Source: Chitinophaga cymbidii | GTDB taxonomy: Bacteria; Bacteroidota; Bacteroidia; Chitinophagales; Chitinophagaceae | Direction: 5' to 3' | Assembly (NCBI RefSeq): GCF_007992715.1 | Contig: NZ_BKAU01000001.1 | Location: 1,984,001 to 2,048,000, forward strand | DNA length: 64,000 nucleotides | Shown: piece after piece, positions 43,305 to 51,948 of the stretch | Position numbering within the stretch: position 1 is the first letter of the stretch | Layout: every line of letters starts with the position of its first letter | Notes under the pieces: generated by a model | Seen by the model: only the letters and a program-made list of their open reading frames with translations | What the model was told of the DNA's origin: nothing | Databases searched by the model: none | Made by a program: the position numbers and the translations under genes

Positions 43305-44288
43305 TTACAGGTTCTCCGTGTTCAATTGCTTCGGCACGGTGATATTCAGCGTTTGCACGTTCCCGTTACGTTTCACTTTTGCGGTAATGGCGCCTTTGTC
43401 TTTATTGTCGCGGTAGCTTTCTACAACGTCTTTCGCGTTCTTTACTGTTTGCCCGCCGATCTCCGTGATGATGTCGTTTTCTTTGAAACCGGCTTTGGCG
43501 GCGGCGGAGCCGGATGTTACGCCCAGTACTTTAGCGCCGGTGTTGTCTTGTGTGTCCTGCACGGAAAGCCCTAGGCGTGTGCCGCTGTTCCCGCGGAAGA
43601 AGTCGCCGAACGGCGATCTGCCGCGCTGGTCCGGTGTGCGGAAGCGGAAGAAATTATTGTCCTGCCCATCCGGCATGATCCGGAAAGAACGCGGTTGTGT
43701 ATTTTCTCTTTTTTGCAGCGTGGCGGTTGCTTTATTTTCCTTGCCGTTACGTTTATACGTCACCGTTACCTTGTCGCCGGGTTTCAGTTCACCAATGGCT
43801 TCATACAGTTCCTGCGGTTCGTTGATCGCTTTGTCGTTCACGCGGGAGATCACATCGCCGGCTTTCAGTCCTGCTTTTTCCGCTGCGGAGCCTTCGGAAA
43901 CTGTCGTGATGGTGGCGCCGACGGCTTCCTGTTTTTCTGTGATAACGCCTAGCACGGCGGGGTTGGGTGTGATGGATGACCATGCGTTATCGCCCATGCC
44001 GGGGAAAAGCATTTCGCCGCTTTCGGGGGCGTTGCCGTTCCTGGGAGTGATCACCCGGTGCTGTACGATGACGCTGCCGTTTTTGTAATCTTCGATCTTT
44101 TTACCGTCTACCAGCACTTCACCGTCTTTGATCTCTACGGTTACTTTCGCGTTCTTATTGCCGTCTTTCCTTTTGATGACGATCTCATCATATTCGCCCA
44201 TTTTATCAGAGCGGTTGTCCTGTGCAGCGGCCGGCAGTGCCAGTGCTGTGATCGCCGTGAAACCGAGGGTATATAAAAATCTGCGCAT
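43305..44288 (-). CDS. secreted protein with two PDZ domains, no protease domain
   Basis: 327 residues. Signal peptide (cleavage after LPAAA), a charged N-terminal region, then PDZ 1 (about 112-195: AVLGVITEKQEAVGATITTV, GLKAGDVISRVNDKAI, ELKPGDKVTVTYKRNGKE) and PDZ 2 (about 238-318: TRLGLSVQDTQDNTGAKVL, GFKENDIITEIGGQTV). The linker is rich in Phe/Arg/Gly. It resembles the C-terminal half of DegP/HtrA proteins but has no His-Asp-Ser protease part, so it may be a binding or scaffold protein in the envelope. An exact -7 box lies 4 nt before the ATG. Confidence 0.85.
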   Translation of the reverse strand: MRRFLYTLGFTAITALALPAAAQDNRSDKMGEYDEIVIKRKDGNKNAKVTVEIKDGEVLVDGKKIEDYKNGSVIVQHRVITPRNGNAPESGEMLFPGMGDNAWSSITPNPAVLGVITEKQEAVGATITTVSEGSAAEKAGLKAGDVISRVNDKAINEPQELYEAIGELKPGDKVTVTYKRNGKENKATATLQKRENTQPRSFRIMPDGQDNNFFRFRTPDQRGRSPFGDFFRGNSGTRLGLSVQDTQDNTGAKVLGVTSGSAAAKAGFKENDIITEIGGQTVKNAKDVVESYRDNKDKGAITAKVKRNGNVQTLNITVPKQLNTENL

Positions 44289-44292
44289 GAGG

Positions 44293-44300
44293 CAAATTTA
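44293..44300 (-). promoter_or_regulatory. candidate -7 box of the PDZ gene
   Basis: TAAATTTG on the minus strand, an exact TAnnTTTG match, only 4 nt before the ATG at 44288. The -33 position has TTTC rather than TTTG. Confidence 0.45.
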
Positions 44301-44380
44301 GGGGCTGGAAGGGGTAAAGAAATGTTAAAAACGGCGATGGTTTTTTAAGGGATTGTTAAAAAATGGATGAAGGAAAAGCC

Positions 44381-44413
44381 AATAAAGAAGGCCCTCCGCA
44401 GGGAGAGCCTTCT
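44381..44413 (-). terminator. intrinsic terminator downstream of alaS
   Basis: Stem AGAAGGC-CTCC / GGGAG-A-GCCTTCT with a bulge and short loop; on the minus strand followed by TTATT. It lies about 100 nt after the alaS stop and upstream of the PDZ gene. Confidence 0.65.
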
Positions 44414-44515
44414 GAAAGAATAAGTTGTTGTTTTTACACTTGATACGCCTTGCCGGTCACTTTTCGATCACCTGTTCCGGTGAACTGCACCCTGCCTGTC
44501 TGTGCCAGTGGGGCA

Positions 44516-47188
44516 TCAAAGCAGCGCTTTCACTTTCTCAACCACCTGGTCCAACTGCCCGGCATCCTGTCCGCCCGCGGAGGCCAGCACCGGCTGCCCG
44601 CCGCCGCCGCCTTTGATCAGCGGCGCCACCTGTTCCTTGATGATCTTCTGCGCATTCAAGCCTTTCTCTTTCACCAATTGCTCGTCTACCAGCACGGTCA
44701 CCTGCGCTTTCCCGCCGATGTTGGCGCAAAGCACGGCCAGGTAAGGCGCCGTTAAGAGATCTTTCACCGCCAGCGCAAGCTGTTTGAGCATTTCAGCGTT
44801 GCCGGCTTCCACAACGGCGCCAAGGAAATGTACGCCGTTCACCGCGACTGCTTTCTGTGGCAGGGTGGTGGCGAACTGCTGTACCTGCTTCAGTTCCAGG
44901 GCTGCCAGCTGTTTTTCCAGGGCTGCTTTATCGTTCACCAGCTGGTCGATCGCTTTGGTAAAATCTTTCGGGTTTTTCAGGAGCGCTTTTGCTTCTTTCA
45001 GCTGTTGCAGATGTTCGTTCACATAAGCTTCCGCTCTTGCGCCGGTCACCGCTTCAACACGGCGTACACCAGCCGCTACGGCACTTTCCGCAGTGAACTT
45101 GAACAGTCCCAGTTCTCCGGTGCTGCCCACGTGTGTGCCGCCGCACAGCTCTACGGAATAGGCGGGATCGATGGTCACTACGCGAACCGTTTCACCGTAT
45201 TTTTCCCCGAACAGCGCCATAGCGCCGAGTTTGAGGGCTTCTTCGCGGGGAAGTTCCTTTATCACCACGGGAATATTTTCCCGGATCTTTTCATTGATGA
45301 TCGCTTCGATCTGCGCCAGTTCTTCGTCCGTCACTTTTGCAAAATGGGAAAAGTCGAAGCGCAGGTAATCCGCATTTACCAGTGATCCTTTCTGCGCTAC
45401 GTGCGTACCCAGTACCTGGCGCAATGCGGTATGCAGGAGGTGCGTGGCCGAGTGGTGACGGGCAATGCTTTGCCGTTTGGGGGCATCCACCGTGGCGGTA
45501 ACCGTGCCTTCCACGTTCGCCGGCAGGGCGTCCACAAAATGCACGATGAGATCGTTTTCCTTTTTGGTATCCGTTACGGCGATCGTTTCGTTACCGAAAG
45601 CCAGCGTGCCGGTATCACCCACCTGTCCGCCGCTTTCAGCGTAGAAGGGCGTTTTGTCCAGCACCAGCTGGTATTGCTCTTTGCCTTTTGCTTTGATCTT
45701 CCGGTATTTCAGCACTTTGGCCGCTGTTTCCAGTTCAGTATATCCTACAAACACGCCGGAAGGCTGGTCCTGCAGAATGGTCCAGTCCCCCATATCCAGC
45801 TCGGTGGCCGCGCGGGAGCGGTCTTTCTGCTTTTTCATTTCCGCCTCGAAACCGGCCATGTCCACCTGGTAGCCTTTTTCAGATGCGATCAGGTTGGTGA
45901 GGTCGATGGGGAAACCGTAGGTATCGAACAGTTCGAAGGCGATCTTACCGTCGATCGTTGCTGCGGTAGTGGCGGCAGAACTTGTTATTTTGTCGTCAGT
46001 CGTTGTAGTGCCGGCATTAGATGCCTTTGCGTTCGTAAGCGCTTCGATCCTGCTCAGGCCGCTGTCCAGCGTACGCAGGAAGCTGTTTTCCTCTTCGAAT
46101 ACTACTTTCTTTACAAAGTCCACCTGCTGTTGCAGCTCCGGAAACACATGAGCGAACTGGTCTGCCAATGTGGGCACCAGCTCATGCAGCAGCGGCTTTT
46201 TCACTTCCAGAAAAGAAAACGCATACCGCACGGCCCTGCGGAGGATGCGGCGGATCACGTACCCCGCGCCGTTGTTGGCCGGCAGCTGCCCGTCCGCGAT
46301 GGTAAAGCAGATGGCGCGGATATGATCGGCGATCACGCGGAAGGCGATGTCCGTCTTTTCCGTTTCACCATATTTTTTGCCGCAGAGCTTTTCCGTGGCA
46401 TGGATCACGGGCATGAACACGTCCGTATCATAATTGCTTTGCTTGCCCTGCAATACGCGCACCAGCCGCTCGAAGCCCATGCCAGTATCCACATGCCTCG
46501 CGGGCAGGGGTTCCAGGGTACCGTCTTTCAGGCGGTTGAACTGCATGAATACGTTATTCCATATTTCAATGACCTGGGGATGGTCGTTGTTCACCAGCTC
46601 GTGGCCGGGCTTTGCGGCCCTTTCGGCATCGGTGCGGCAGTCCACATGAATTTCCGTGCAGGGTCCGCATGGCCCGGTATCGCCCATTTCCCAGAAGTTA
46701 TCCTTCTTGTTGCCCATCAGGATGCGGTCTTCGGCGATATATTTTTTCCATTCCCCGGCCGCTTCACTGTCCGCCGGCAGCTTTTCTTTCGCATCGCCTT
46801 CAAAAACAGTCACATATAACCGGTCTTTCGGGAGCTTATATACTTCCGTGAGCAGCTCCCAGCTCCAGGCAATGGCTTCCGGCTTGAAATAGTCGCCGAA
46901 GCTCCAGTTGCCGAGCATTTCGAACATGGTATGATGGTAGGTATCGATGCCCACTTCTTCCAGGTCGTTGTGTTTTCCGCTGACCCTCAGGCACTTCTGG
47001 GTATCCGCCACCCTTTTGTAAGGCGCCGGCTTGTTACCGAGGAACAGGTCTTTGAACTGGTTCATCCCCGCGTTGGTAAACAGCAGGGTAGGATCGTTTT
47101 TCACCACGATAGGGGCTGAAGGCACGATATGATGGCCTTTGGAAGCAAAAAAATCCAGAAACTGTTGTCTGATCTCGGCTGCGGTCAT
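44516..47188 (-). CDS. alaS: alanine--tRNA ligase
   Basis: 890 residues, full length. Class II catalytic core at the N-terminus (FLDFFASKGHHIVPSAPIV, LFTNAGMNQFKDLFLG, DTYHHTMFEMLGNWSFGDYF), the tRNA-recognition helices, and the editing domain with the zinc motif HHSATHLLHTAL and the distal CGGTHV. The C-terminal oligomerisation/C-Ala domain ends GGGGGQPVLASAGGQDA. A low-complexity Ser/Ala/Thr insert (SNAGTTTTDDKITSSAATTA) sits in the middle, near residue 395, longer than in most AlaS proteins. Divergent from the M23 peptidase gene. Confidence 0.98.
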   Translation of the reverse strand: MTAAEIRQQFLDFFASKGHHIVPSAPIVVKNDPTLLFTNAGMNQFKDLFLGNKPAPYKRVADTQKCLRVSGKHNDLEEVGIDTYHHTMFEMLGNWSFGDYFKPEAIAWSWELLTEVYKLPKDRLYVTVFEGDAKEKLPADSEAAGEWKKYIAEDRILMGNKKDNFWEMGDTGPCGPCTEIHVDCRTDAERAAKPGHELVNNDHPQVIEIWNNVFMQFNRLKDGTLEPLPARHVDTGMGFERLVRVLQGKQSNYDTDVFMPVIHATEKLCGKKYGETEKTDIAFRVIADHIRAICFTIADGQLPANNGAGYVIRRILRRAVRYAFSFLEVKKPLLHELVPTLADQFAHVFPELQQQVDFVKKVVFEEENSFLRTLDSGLSRIEALTNAKASNAGTTTTDDKITSSAATTAATIDGKIAFELFDTYGFPIDLTNLIASEKGYQVDMAGFEAEMKKQKDRSRAATELDMGDWTILQDQPSGVFVGYTELETAAKVLKYRKIKAKGKEQYQLVLDKTPFYAESGGQVGDTGTLAFGNETIAVTDTKKENDLIVHFVDALPANVEGTVTATVDAPKRQSIARHHSATHLLHTALRQVLGTHVAQKGSLVNADYLRFDFSHFAKVTDEELAQIEAIINEKIRENIPVVIKELPREEALKLGAMALFGEKYGETVRVVTIDPAYSVELCGGTHVGSTGELGLFKFTAESAVAAGVRRVEAVTGARAEAYVNEHLQQLKEAKALLKNPKDFTKAIDQLVNDKAALEKQLAALELKQVQQFATTLPQKAVAVNGVHFLGAVVEAGNAEMLKQLALAVKDLLTAPYLAVLCANIGGKAQVTVLVDEQLVKEKGLNAQKIIKEQVAPLIKGGGGGQPVLASAGGQDAGQLDQVVEKVKALL

Positions 47189-47302
47189 AAAATATTACTA
47201 CGTATTAATATCTAATTTTAATTTTATAATTGCGTCAATCCCAAATTTGGCTTTTATTTGTGATCGATAAAAAGGCCACTAACAAAATTGACATTCAAAA
47301 GG

Positions 47303-47333
47303 TTGCCGTTTTAGCCTAATTCTATTAGGTTTG
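47303..47333 (+). promoter_or_regulatory. promoter of the M23 peptidase gene
   Basis: TTG at 47303-47305, 20-nt spacer, TAGGTTTG at 47326-47333: both elements and spacing match the Bacteroidota consensus. The expected leader is about 100 nt to the ATG at 47441. Confidence 0.62.
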
Positions 47334-47440
47334 TGAGCTCCTGAAGAAACCGTATCCGTTTTTCGCGAAGGTTGAACGCGGTGCAAAAATATTGAAATAA
47401 TTAAAACATAGGGTGCACCCTCATTAAGCCAACAAGGTCC

Positions 47441-48412
47441 ATGAAGAAGATCAAATATTTTTATAATACACAGACGCTCAAATATGAAAAGCTGGTAGTG
47501 TCTGTGCGCGTGAAAATCTTGAGGGTCCTGGGCTTTATCTCCGCTGCCATCGTTACCGGCATCCTTTTTCTCTCCGTGGCCTACCGCTTCCTGGATTCCC
47601 CTAAAGAAAAGATGCTCCGCAGCGATATCGACAATATGAAGGAGGAGTATAATGCTCTGCAGGGCAGGCTTTCTGAACTAAGGGGGCAGCTGGACGAGCT
47701 GCAGCACCGGGATAACGAGATCTACCGGGTGATATTCGAGGCGGCGCCGATCCCGGACAGCGTCCGCGCCGGCGATAACCGGAAAGACGAGGAGCTGGCG
47801 CGCCTGCAGACAAAACCCAACGAAGTCATCATCAACGCTACCTCCAAAATGCTGGACGAGCTGGTAAACAGGGTAGCCATCCAGGAGAAATCTTACATCC
47901 AGATAGAAGACCTGATCAAGAACAAGCAGAAAATGCTGGCTTCCATCCCGGCCATACAGCCGGTGGCGAATAAGGACCTGGACCGCATCGCATCCGGTTT
48001 CGGCTACCGCATCGACCCGATCTATAAAACCATGAAGTTCCACAGCGGCCTCGACTTCGCTGCGCCTTCCGGCACGCCCATCTACGCCACCGGCGACGGG
48101 AAGGTGGAGGAAGCGAGCCTGAGCGATGTGGGCTACGGCAACCACGTGGTGATCAATCACGGTTATGGTTATAAATCCCTGTACGGCCATATGTACCGCA
48201 TCAAGGCGAAACGCGGGCAGACCGTCAATCGCGGCGACGTGATCGGATGGGTGGGCAGCACCGGTAAATCTACCGGCCCGCACTGCCACTACGAGGTCAG
48301 CAAGAACGGCATCAAGGTAGACCCGGTTTACTTTTTTTACAACGACCTTACGCCTGAACAATTCGACCGCATGCTGAAGATCGCCCGCTCCGGCAACCAG
48401 TCATTCGATTAA
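47441..48412 (+). CDS. M23-family metallopeptidase with membrane anchor and coiled coil
   Basis: 323 residues. A TM helix at about 28-48 (ILRVLGFISAAIVTGILFLS) anchors it in the inner membrane; residues about 55-95 form a coiled coil (DNMKEEYNALQGRLSELRGQ). The C-terminal LytM/M23 domain (about 190-300) keeps the zinc ligands: HSGLDFAAP (His, Asp), GHMYRI and HCHYEV. Active M23 enzymes cut peptidoglycan cross-bridges, so a cell-wall remodelling role is likely. It is preceded by one of the best promoters in the window. Confidence 0.92.
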   Translation: MKKIKYFYNTQTLKYEKLVVSVRVKILRVLGFISAAIVTGILFLSVAYRFLDSPKEKMLRSDIDNMKEEYNALQGRLSELRGQLDELQHRDNEIYRVIFEAAPIPDSVRAGDNRKDEELARLQTKPNEVIINATSKMLDELVNRVAIQEKSYIQIEDLIKNKQKMLASIPAIQPVANKDLDRIASGFGYRIDPIYKTMKFHSGLDFAAPSGTPIYATGDGKVEEASLSDVGYGNHVVINHGYGYKSLYGHMYRIKAKRGQTVNRGDVIGWVGSTGKSTGPHCHYEVSKNGIKVDPVYFFYNDLTPEQFDRMLKIARSGNQSFD

Positions 48413-48504
48413 TGGAATGATTATTGAAGGAAAAGCGCGATTGTGCATGAAAGCTATTCCGTATTATTGTATCCGTATTCTCTTTCAAAACAATTGATTT
48501 CGGT

Positions 48505-49023
48505 ATGATGCAGCAACTGGACTTATTTGGAGGCGAGCCGCAGCAAGTGGCCCCTGCAAAGCCTGCGTCAGCGGCGCAACCCGTAAAGGACAAGAACGAC
48601 GATGCATCCGCGGCGGCACTGCCCCCAAAAGGCAAGAAGCGCGGCCGCAAAAGTCTGAAAGAGCTGGCCGGCGACCCGCATGTGATACAGGAACTGGAAA
48701 AAATGACGCTGGACAAGCAGTACTATTCCATCAGCGAAGTGGCGGGCATGTTCAGGGTCAATACTTCCCTGGTGAGGTATTGGGAAAATGAATTCGACAT
48801 CCTGCAACCGAAAAAGAACCGCAAAGGCGACCGCCTTTTCCGGCAGGAAGACATCCAGAACCTGAAGCTCATCTACCACCTGCTGCGCGAGCGCAAATAC
48901 ACCATCGAAGGCGCCAAGCAAAAACTGCGTGAGGACAAACGGGTAGCTTCCCGGAATTTTGAAATGGTAAAGTCCCTCCAGAAAGTGCGGCAATTTTTAA
49001 CAGAATTAAAAGATCAATTATAA
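48505..49023 (+). CDS. MerR-family transcriptional regulator
   Basis: 172 residues. A disordered N-terminal stretch of about 65 residues (Ala/Pro/Lys-rich, with KGKKRGRKSLKEL, an AT-hook-like basic patch) leads into a MerR winged-helix domain: KQYYSISEVAGMFRVNTSLV with RYWENEFDIL, then RLFRQEDIQNLKLIYHLL and KYTIEGAKQKLRED. No effector domain follows and no metal-binding Cys pair is seen, so the signal is unknown. Two consecutive ATGs (48505, 48508) are possible. The next gene starts 10 nt after its stop. Confidence 0.87.
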   Translation: MMQQLDLFGGEPQQVAPAKPASAAQPVKDKNDDASAAALPPKGKKRGRKSLKELAGDPHVIQELEKMTLDKQYYSISEVAGMFRVNTSLVRYWENEFDILQPKKNRKGDRLFRQEDIQNLKLIYHLLRERKYTIEGAKQKLREDKRVASRNFEMVKSLQKVRQFLTELKDQL

Positions 49024-49033
49024 AATACAAACT

Positions 49034-49543
49034 ATGCGTTTACACACAGTATTATTAGGGTGCGGCTTGTTACTGTCTTCAGTGGCAATGGCGCAGAACG
49101 GGAACGGTGCCGGGCAACTGAAAGGCAAGATAAAGATGAAGCAGCTGATCAGCGATTCTGCTTTCGCCTGGTTCTATACGGGCGTAAACAAATACCAGGT
49201 GAATGAGAACATGGTGAATTACATCAAGACGAACAAGGATAAAGTGCAGCTTGTTGCGCTTGTAAATACTACGGATCAGGCCAGCAAGGACCTGCTGACC
49301 AAATTCTATAAAGTAATGATCCTGTCAAGCGTTCCCGAAGAAAGCATCCACCTTTACGGATTCGACAACAGCGGCAGTTCCGGTGACGCTACGGCGGACG
49401 GCTACAAGGCAAAAAGACTGCCGGTTATCATCGTTATGCGCGACGGCAAGGAAGAAGGCCGGATCAGCGGTACGCCGAAAGAAACCGTAGAGCAGGACCT
49501 CGCCCAGATCATTATGAAGATGAACCGGAAGGAGGAGAAATAA
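49034..49543 (+). CDS. secreted thioredoxin-fold-like protein without CXXC
   Basis: 169 residues. Signal peptide (cleavage after VAMA). The mature part suggests a thioredoxin-like alpha/beta fold: FYTGVNKYQVNENMVNYI, KVQLVALVNTTDQASKDLL, ESIHLYGFDNSG, then LPVIIVMRDGKEEGRISG with the Pro before the central strand and a closing helix. No redox Cys pair is present; the only Cys is in the signal peptide. Function unknown; a binding role is more likely than redox chemistry. Probably co-transcribed with the MerR-type regulator. Confidence 0.65.
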   Translation: MRLHTVLLGCGLLLSSVAMAQNGNGAGQLKGKIKMKQLISDSAFAWFYTGVNKYQVNENMVNYIKTNKDKVQLVALVNTTDQASKDLLTKFYKVMILSSVPEESIHLYGFDNSGSSGDATADGYKAKRLPVIIVMRDGKEEGRISGTPKETVEQDLAQIIMKMNRKEEK

Positions 49544-49560
49544 TTCATCGTATTGCTGAA

Positions 49561-49599
49561 AAAGGAGCGTGTACCGGAAAGGTGCACGCTCCTTTTTTT
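49561..49599 (+). terminator. intrinsic terminator overlapping the mscS stop
   Basis: About 15-bp stem AAAGGAGCGTGTACC / GGTGCACGCTCCTTT with one mismatch, GGAAA loop and a run of T residues; it closes the MerR/thioredoxin-like unit. Confidence 0.85.
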
Positions 49600-50698
49600 A
49601 TGCCGCCGGCGTATCCGTTCTGGCCGCCAGTTTTACCCCGTTGCTTTCCAGTATCCGCACCAGCTCCAGGTTCACGTTCTCCCGCATGTTCACGTAAGGC
49701 GTATTATCCAGGATATTGGTCATGTAGATGATCTGCAGCACGAAAGAATCTTTTCCGAAATCGAAAAGGCTGACGGACGCGCCCTTTTCTACGTCTTTGT
49801 GATTGTCGAGGTAATCCTGCAGGCTTTTTACCACCGCCATCACGCTTTCGGACGGCGTATCAGGCGCCAGTTCCAGCTTCAGCGCCACCCGTTGCTGCGT
49901 GCGCAGGGAAAGGTTATCCAGCACGCTGTCCACCATCTTTTTATTCGGCACCGTTATAAATGTTTTGTCCAGCGTGCGGATGCGGGTGCTGCGCAGCCCG
50001 ATCTTTTCCACTGTTCCCTGGAAGGAATCCACCTTAACGAAGTCGCCTACACGAAAAGGTTTGTCGAAGAAAATGATGAAAGAGCCGATGAGGTTTTCAA
50101 TGCTTTCTTTTGCGGCGAGGGCGAGGGCTGCCGCGCCGATACCGAGGCCGGCCACCAGCTTTTCTACCAGGCCGCGTCCGAAAAGGATGTTCATCAATGC
50201 AATGAAGCCGATGATAAAAATGATCGCTTTGAAGAAATCCCGGAAGAAAACAACGAACTGGTTATCGGTTTTGTCTTCTGTGAGGTCCGCTTTCTTTTCG
50301 AGGATCAGCGCAATGAAATCTATCAGGCGCAGCACGATCCATATCACAGTGCAGGTGAAGGTCACTTTCACGAGGAGGTCTGTGAACATCTTCAGCGTGT
50401 AGGGCTCGCCGGTGCGGTTGTACAGCGTGATGTTCAGCTCCGGCGGGAATACCAGGTGGTTGCTGGCCATGATAAAGGCGGTCAGCAGCAGGAAGTATTC
50501 CAGCGGCTTGAGCAGCAGCTCCACAAATTCCCGCTCCGCGATCTGCGGCGACCAGTGGCGGATCAGCCGGAAGAGCCAGGCGGCGATGTTGCGGGAGAGG
50601 TAACGGCGGATGAAATAAATGAAGAGCACAATGGCGAGCACGATGCCGTAGTTGCGGAGCGTGTTGCCCATGATGTCGGTATTCAGGAACTCATTCAT
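49598..50698 (-). CDS. MscS-family mechanosensitive ion channel
   Basis: 366 residues. Four hydrophobic segments precede the pore helix: about 17-31, 65-82, 110-128 and 155-172. The conserved pore/vestibule region is VAGLGIGAAALALAAKESIE then NLIGSFIIFFDKPFRVGDFV, VDSFQGTVEKIGLRSTRIRT, and ITVPNKKMVDSVLDNLS. It opens under membrane tension to release solutes after hypo-osmotic shock. Its first 8 nt overlap the end of the amidohydrolase gene, so the two are likely co-transcribed and translationally coupled. Confidence 0.92.
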   Translation of the reverse strand: MNEFLNTDIMGNTLRNYGIVLAIVLFIYFIRRYLSRNIAAWLFRLIRHWSPQIAEREFVELLLKPLEYFLLLTAFIMASNHLVFPPELNITLYNRTGEPYTLKMFTDLLVKVTFTCTVIWIVLRLIDFIALILEKKADLTEDKTDNQFVVFFRDFFKAIIFIIGFIALMNILFGRGLVEKLVAGLGIGAAALALAAKESIENLIGSFIIFFDKPFRVGDFVKVDSFQGTVEKIGLRSTRIRTLDKTFITVPNKKMVDSVLDNLSLRTQQRVALKLELAPDTPSESVMAVVKSLQDYLDNHKDVEKGASVSLFDFGKDSFVLQIIYMTNILDNTPYVNMRENVNLELVRILESNGVKLAARTDTPAA

Positions 50699-51839
50699 AT
50701 AGCGTGTATGCTTTAGCGTTATTATCTACGATCTGCACGATGCCGGGGCGTTTTCCTTTTTCGAAGCTGCCGAGCGTATCCGCCAGTCCGAGTGCTTCGG
50801 CGCCGTTGATCGTTGCCCATTGCAGCACTTCCTCCAGCGGGATGTGGGGATAGTGGCGGCGTACGGTCTGCACTTCCTGCCAGATGGACAACTGGTGGTT
50901 GGACGCGAGGCTGTCCGTTCCCAGCGCCGGTTTTACGCCGTTGCGCAAAAAGGCGGGAGTGTCCGGCAGGCGGTTTTCGATATAGGCGTTGGCATTGGGG
51001 CAGAAGCACCAGGAAACGTTGGCGTCGGCCGCGAAGCGGATATCTTCTTCGGAGGTGAACGTATTATGCACCAGCAGCAGGCGGGGAGCGTCTTTCAGAT
51101 AGGGCAGCCAGCTTTGCAGGCTGCTGCGGCCGGTGGCTTCAAAGTTGTCGGTTTGAATGCCGAAGTGCCGGAAAAAATCCATGAAAGCGCCTGTTTTTTG
51201 CCGGTAAAGCTCGTCTTCCGCCGCGCATTCCTGGTTGTGGATGGTCAGCGGCGTATTGTTGTCCATTCCGGCGATCAGGCGGAACAGGGTGGCGGAAACG
51301 GAATAGGGGGCATGCGGCGCCAGGGAAACGGGGAGGTGCTGCGCCCTGAATTGCGCGTAGATGGCGGCGGAGTGTTCCAGGCGCTGGGGGGCGGTGGCGT
51401 CCACAAAGCCCATGCATTCTATGAAGCTGTGCCAGTAAAGCGGGGATTTCAGCTTGTAGGGCAGGGTGGCGGCGGTGTTGCAGATATCGCCCACGGCTAC
51501 GATGCCTTCGGCCTGCATAGCCTGCCCGGCTGCTTCGATGGCCTCCTCCAGTATTTCGGGGCCGGGGGGCTGCCGCTGCTCCATAACGCGCGTCAGAAAC
51601 GCCGGGAGCCCCGTATGCTCCGGGATGCAGCCTTTCATATGCGACAGTTCCAGGTGGCAGTGCGCGTTGATAAATCCCGGGCAAAGCCATCCTTTCAGCT
51701 GCTGTATGTCGTCACCCGCCCAGGAGCGCGGCACCACGGCCGTTACCGCGCCGGAAGCATCCAGCACCAGCACGCGGTCGGGACCGAGAAAACGCCTTCC
51801 ATCGAAAATATCATCGGCTGCCAGCTTGATCATCTCCAT
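50691..51839 (-). CDS. amidohydrolase-family metal-dependent deaminase/hydrolase
   Basis: 382 residues, subtype like cytosine/aminofutalosine/S-adenosylhomocysteine deaminases. The metal-binding start is WLCPGFINAHCHLELSHMKG (HxH), followed by SLAPHAPYSVS (His), TIHNQECAAEDELY (HxxE) and GTDSLASNH (Asp). The HCHLELS motif is close to that of aminodeoxyfutalosine deaminases of the futalosine menaquinone route, but no mqn genes are nearby, so the substrate stays open. The frame extends to 51899; MEMIKLAADDIFDGR at 51839 gives the family start. It overlaps the downstream mscS-like gene by 8 nt. Confidence 0.85.
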   Translation of the reverse strand: MEMIKLAADDIFDGRRFLGPDRVLVLDASGAVTAVVPRSWAGDDIQQLKGWLCPGFINAHCHLELSHMKGCIPEHTGLPAFLTRVMEQRQPPGPEILEEAIEAAGQAMQAEGIVAVGDICNTAATLPYKLKSPLYWHSFIECMGFVDATAPQRLEHSAAIYAQFRAQHLPVSLAPHAPYSVSATLFRLIAGMDNNTPLTIHNQECAAEDELYRQKTGAFMDFFRHFGIQTDNFEATGRSSLQSWLPYLKDAPRLLLVHNTFTSEEDIRFAADANVSWCFCPNANAYIENRLPDTPAFLRNGVKPALGTDSLASNHQLSIWQEVQTVRRHYPHIPLEEVLQWATINGAEALGLADTLGSFEKGKRPGIVQIVDNNAKAYTLYE

Positions 51840-51878
51840 ACTTATTGTCCGCCCCGTTCTTTTTAATAGGCAAAAATG

Positions 51879-51886
51879 TAATTTTG
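51879..51886 (+). promoter_or_regulatory. candidate -7 box of prfA
   Basis: TAATTTTG, an exact TAnnTTTG match, 62 nt before the ATG at 51949; no TTG at -33, only a T-rich stretch. Confidence 0.35.
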
Positions 51887-51948
51887 CAACCCGAAGCAAT
51901 TACGAAATAAGGATTTTTCCTTGGTAATTGATAATTCGTTCAACACTT

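Noticed and set aside
43192-43416. 74-codon frame across the repeat array
   Set aside because: The repeat length is not a multiple of three, so each copy is read in a different frame, and it overlaps the end of the PDZ gene in antisense.
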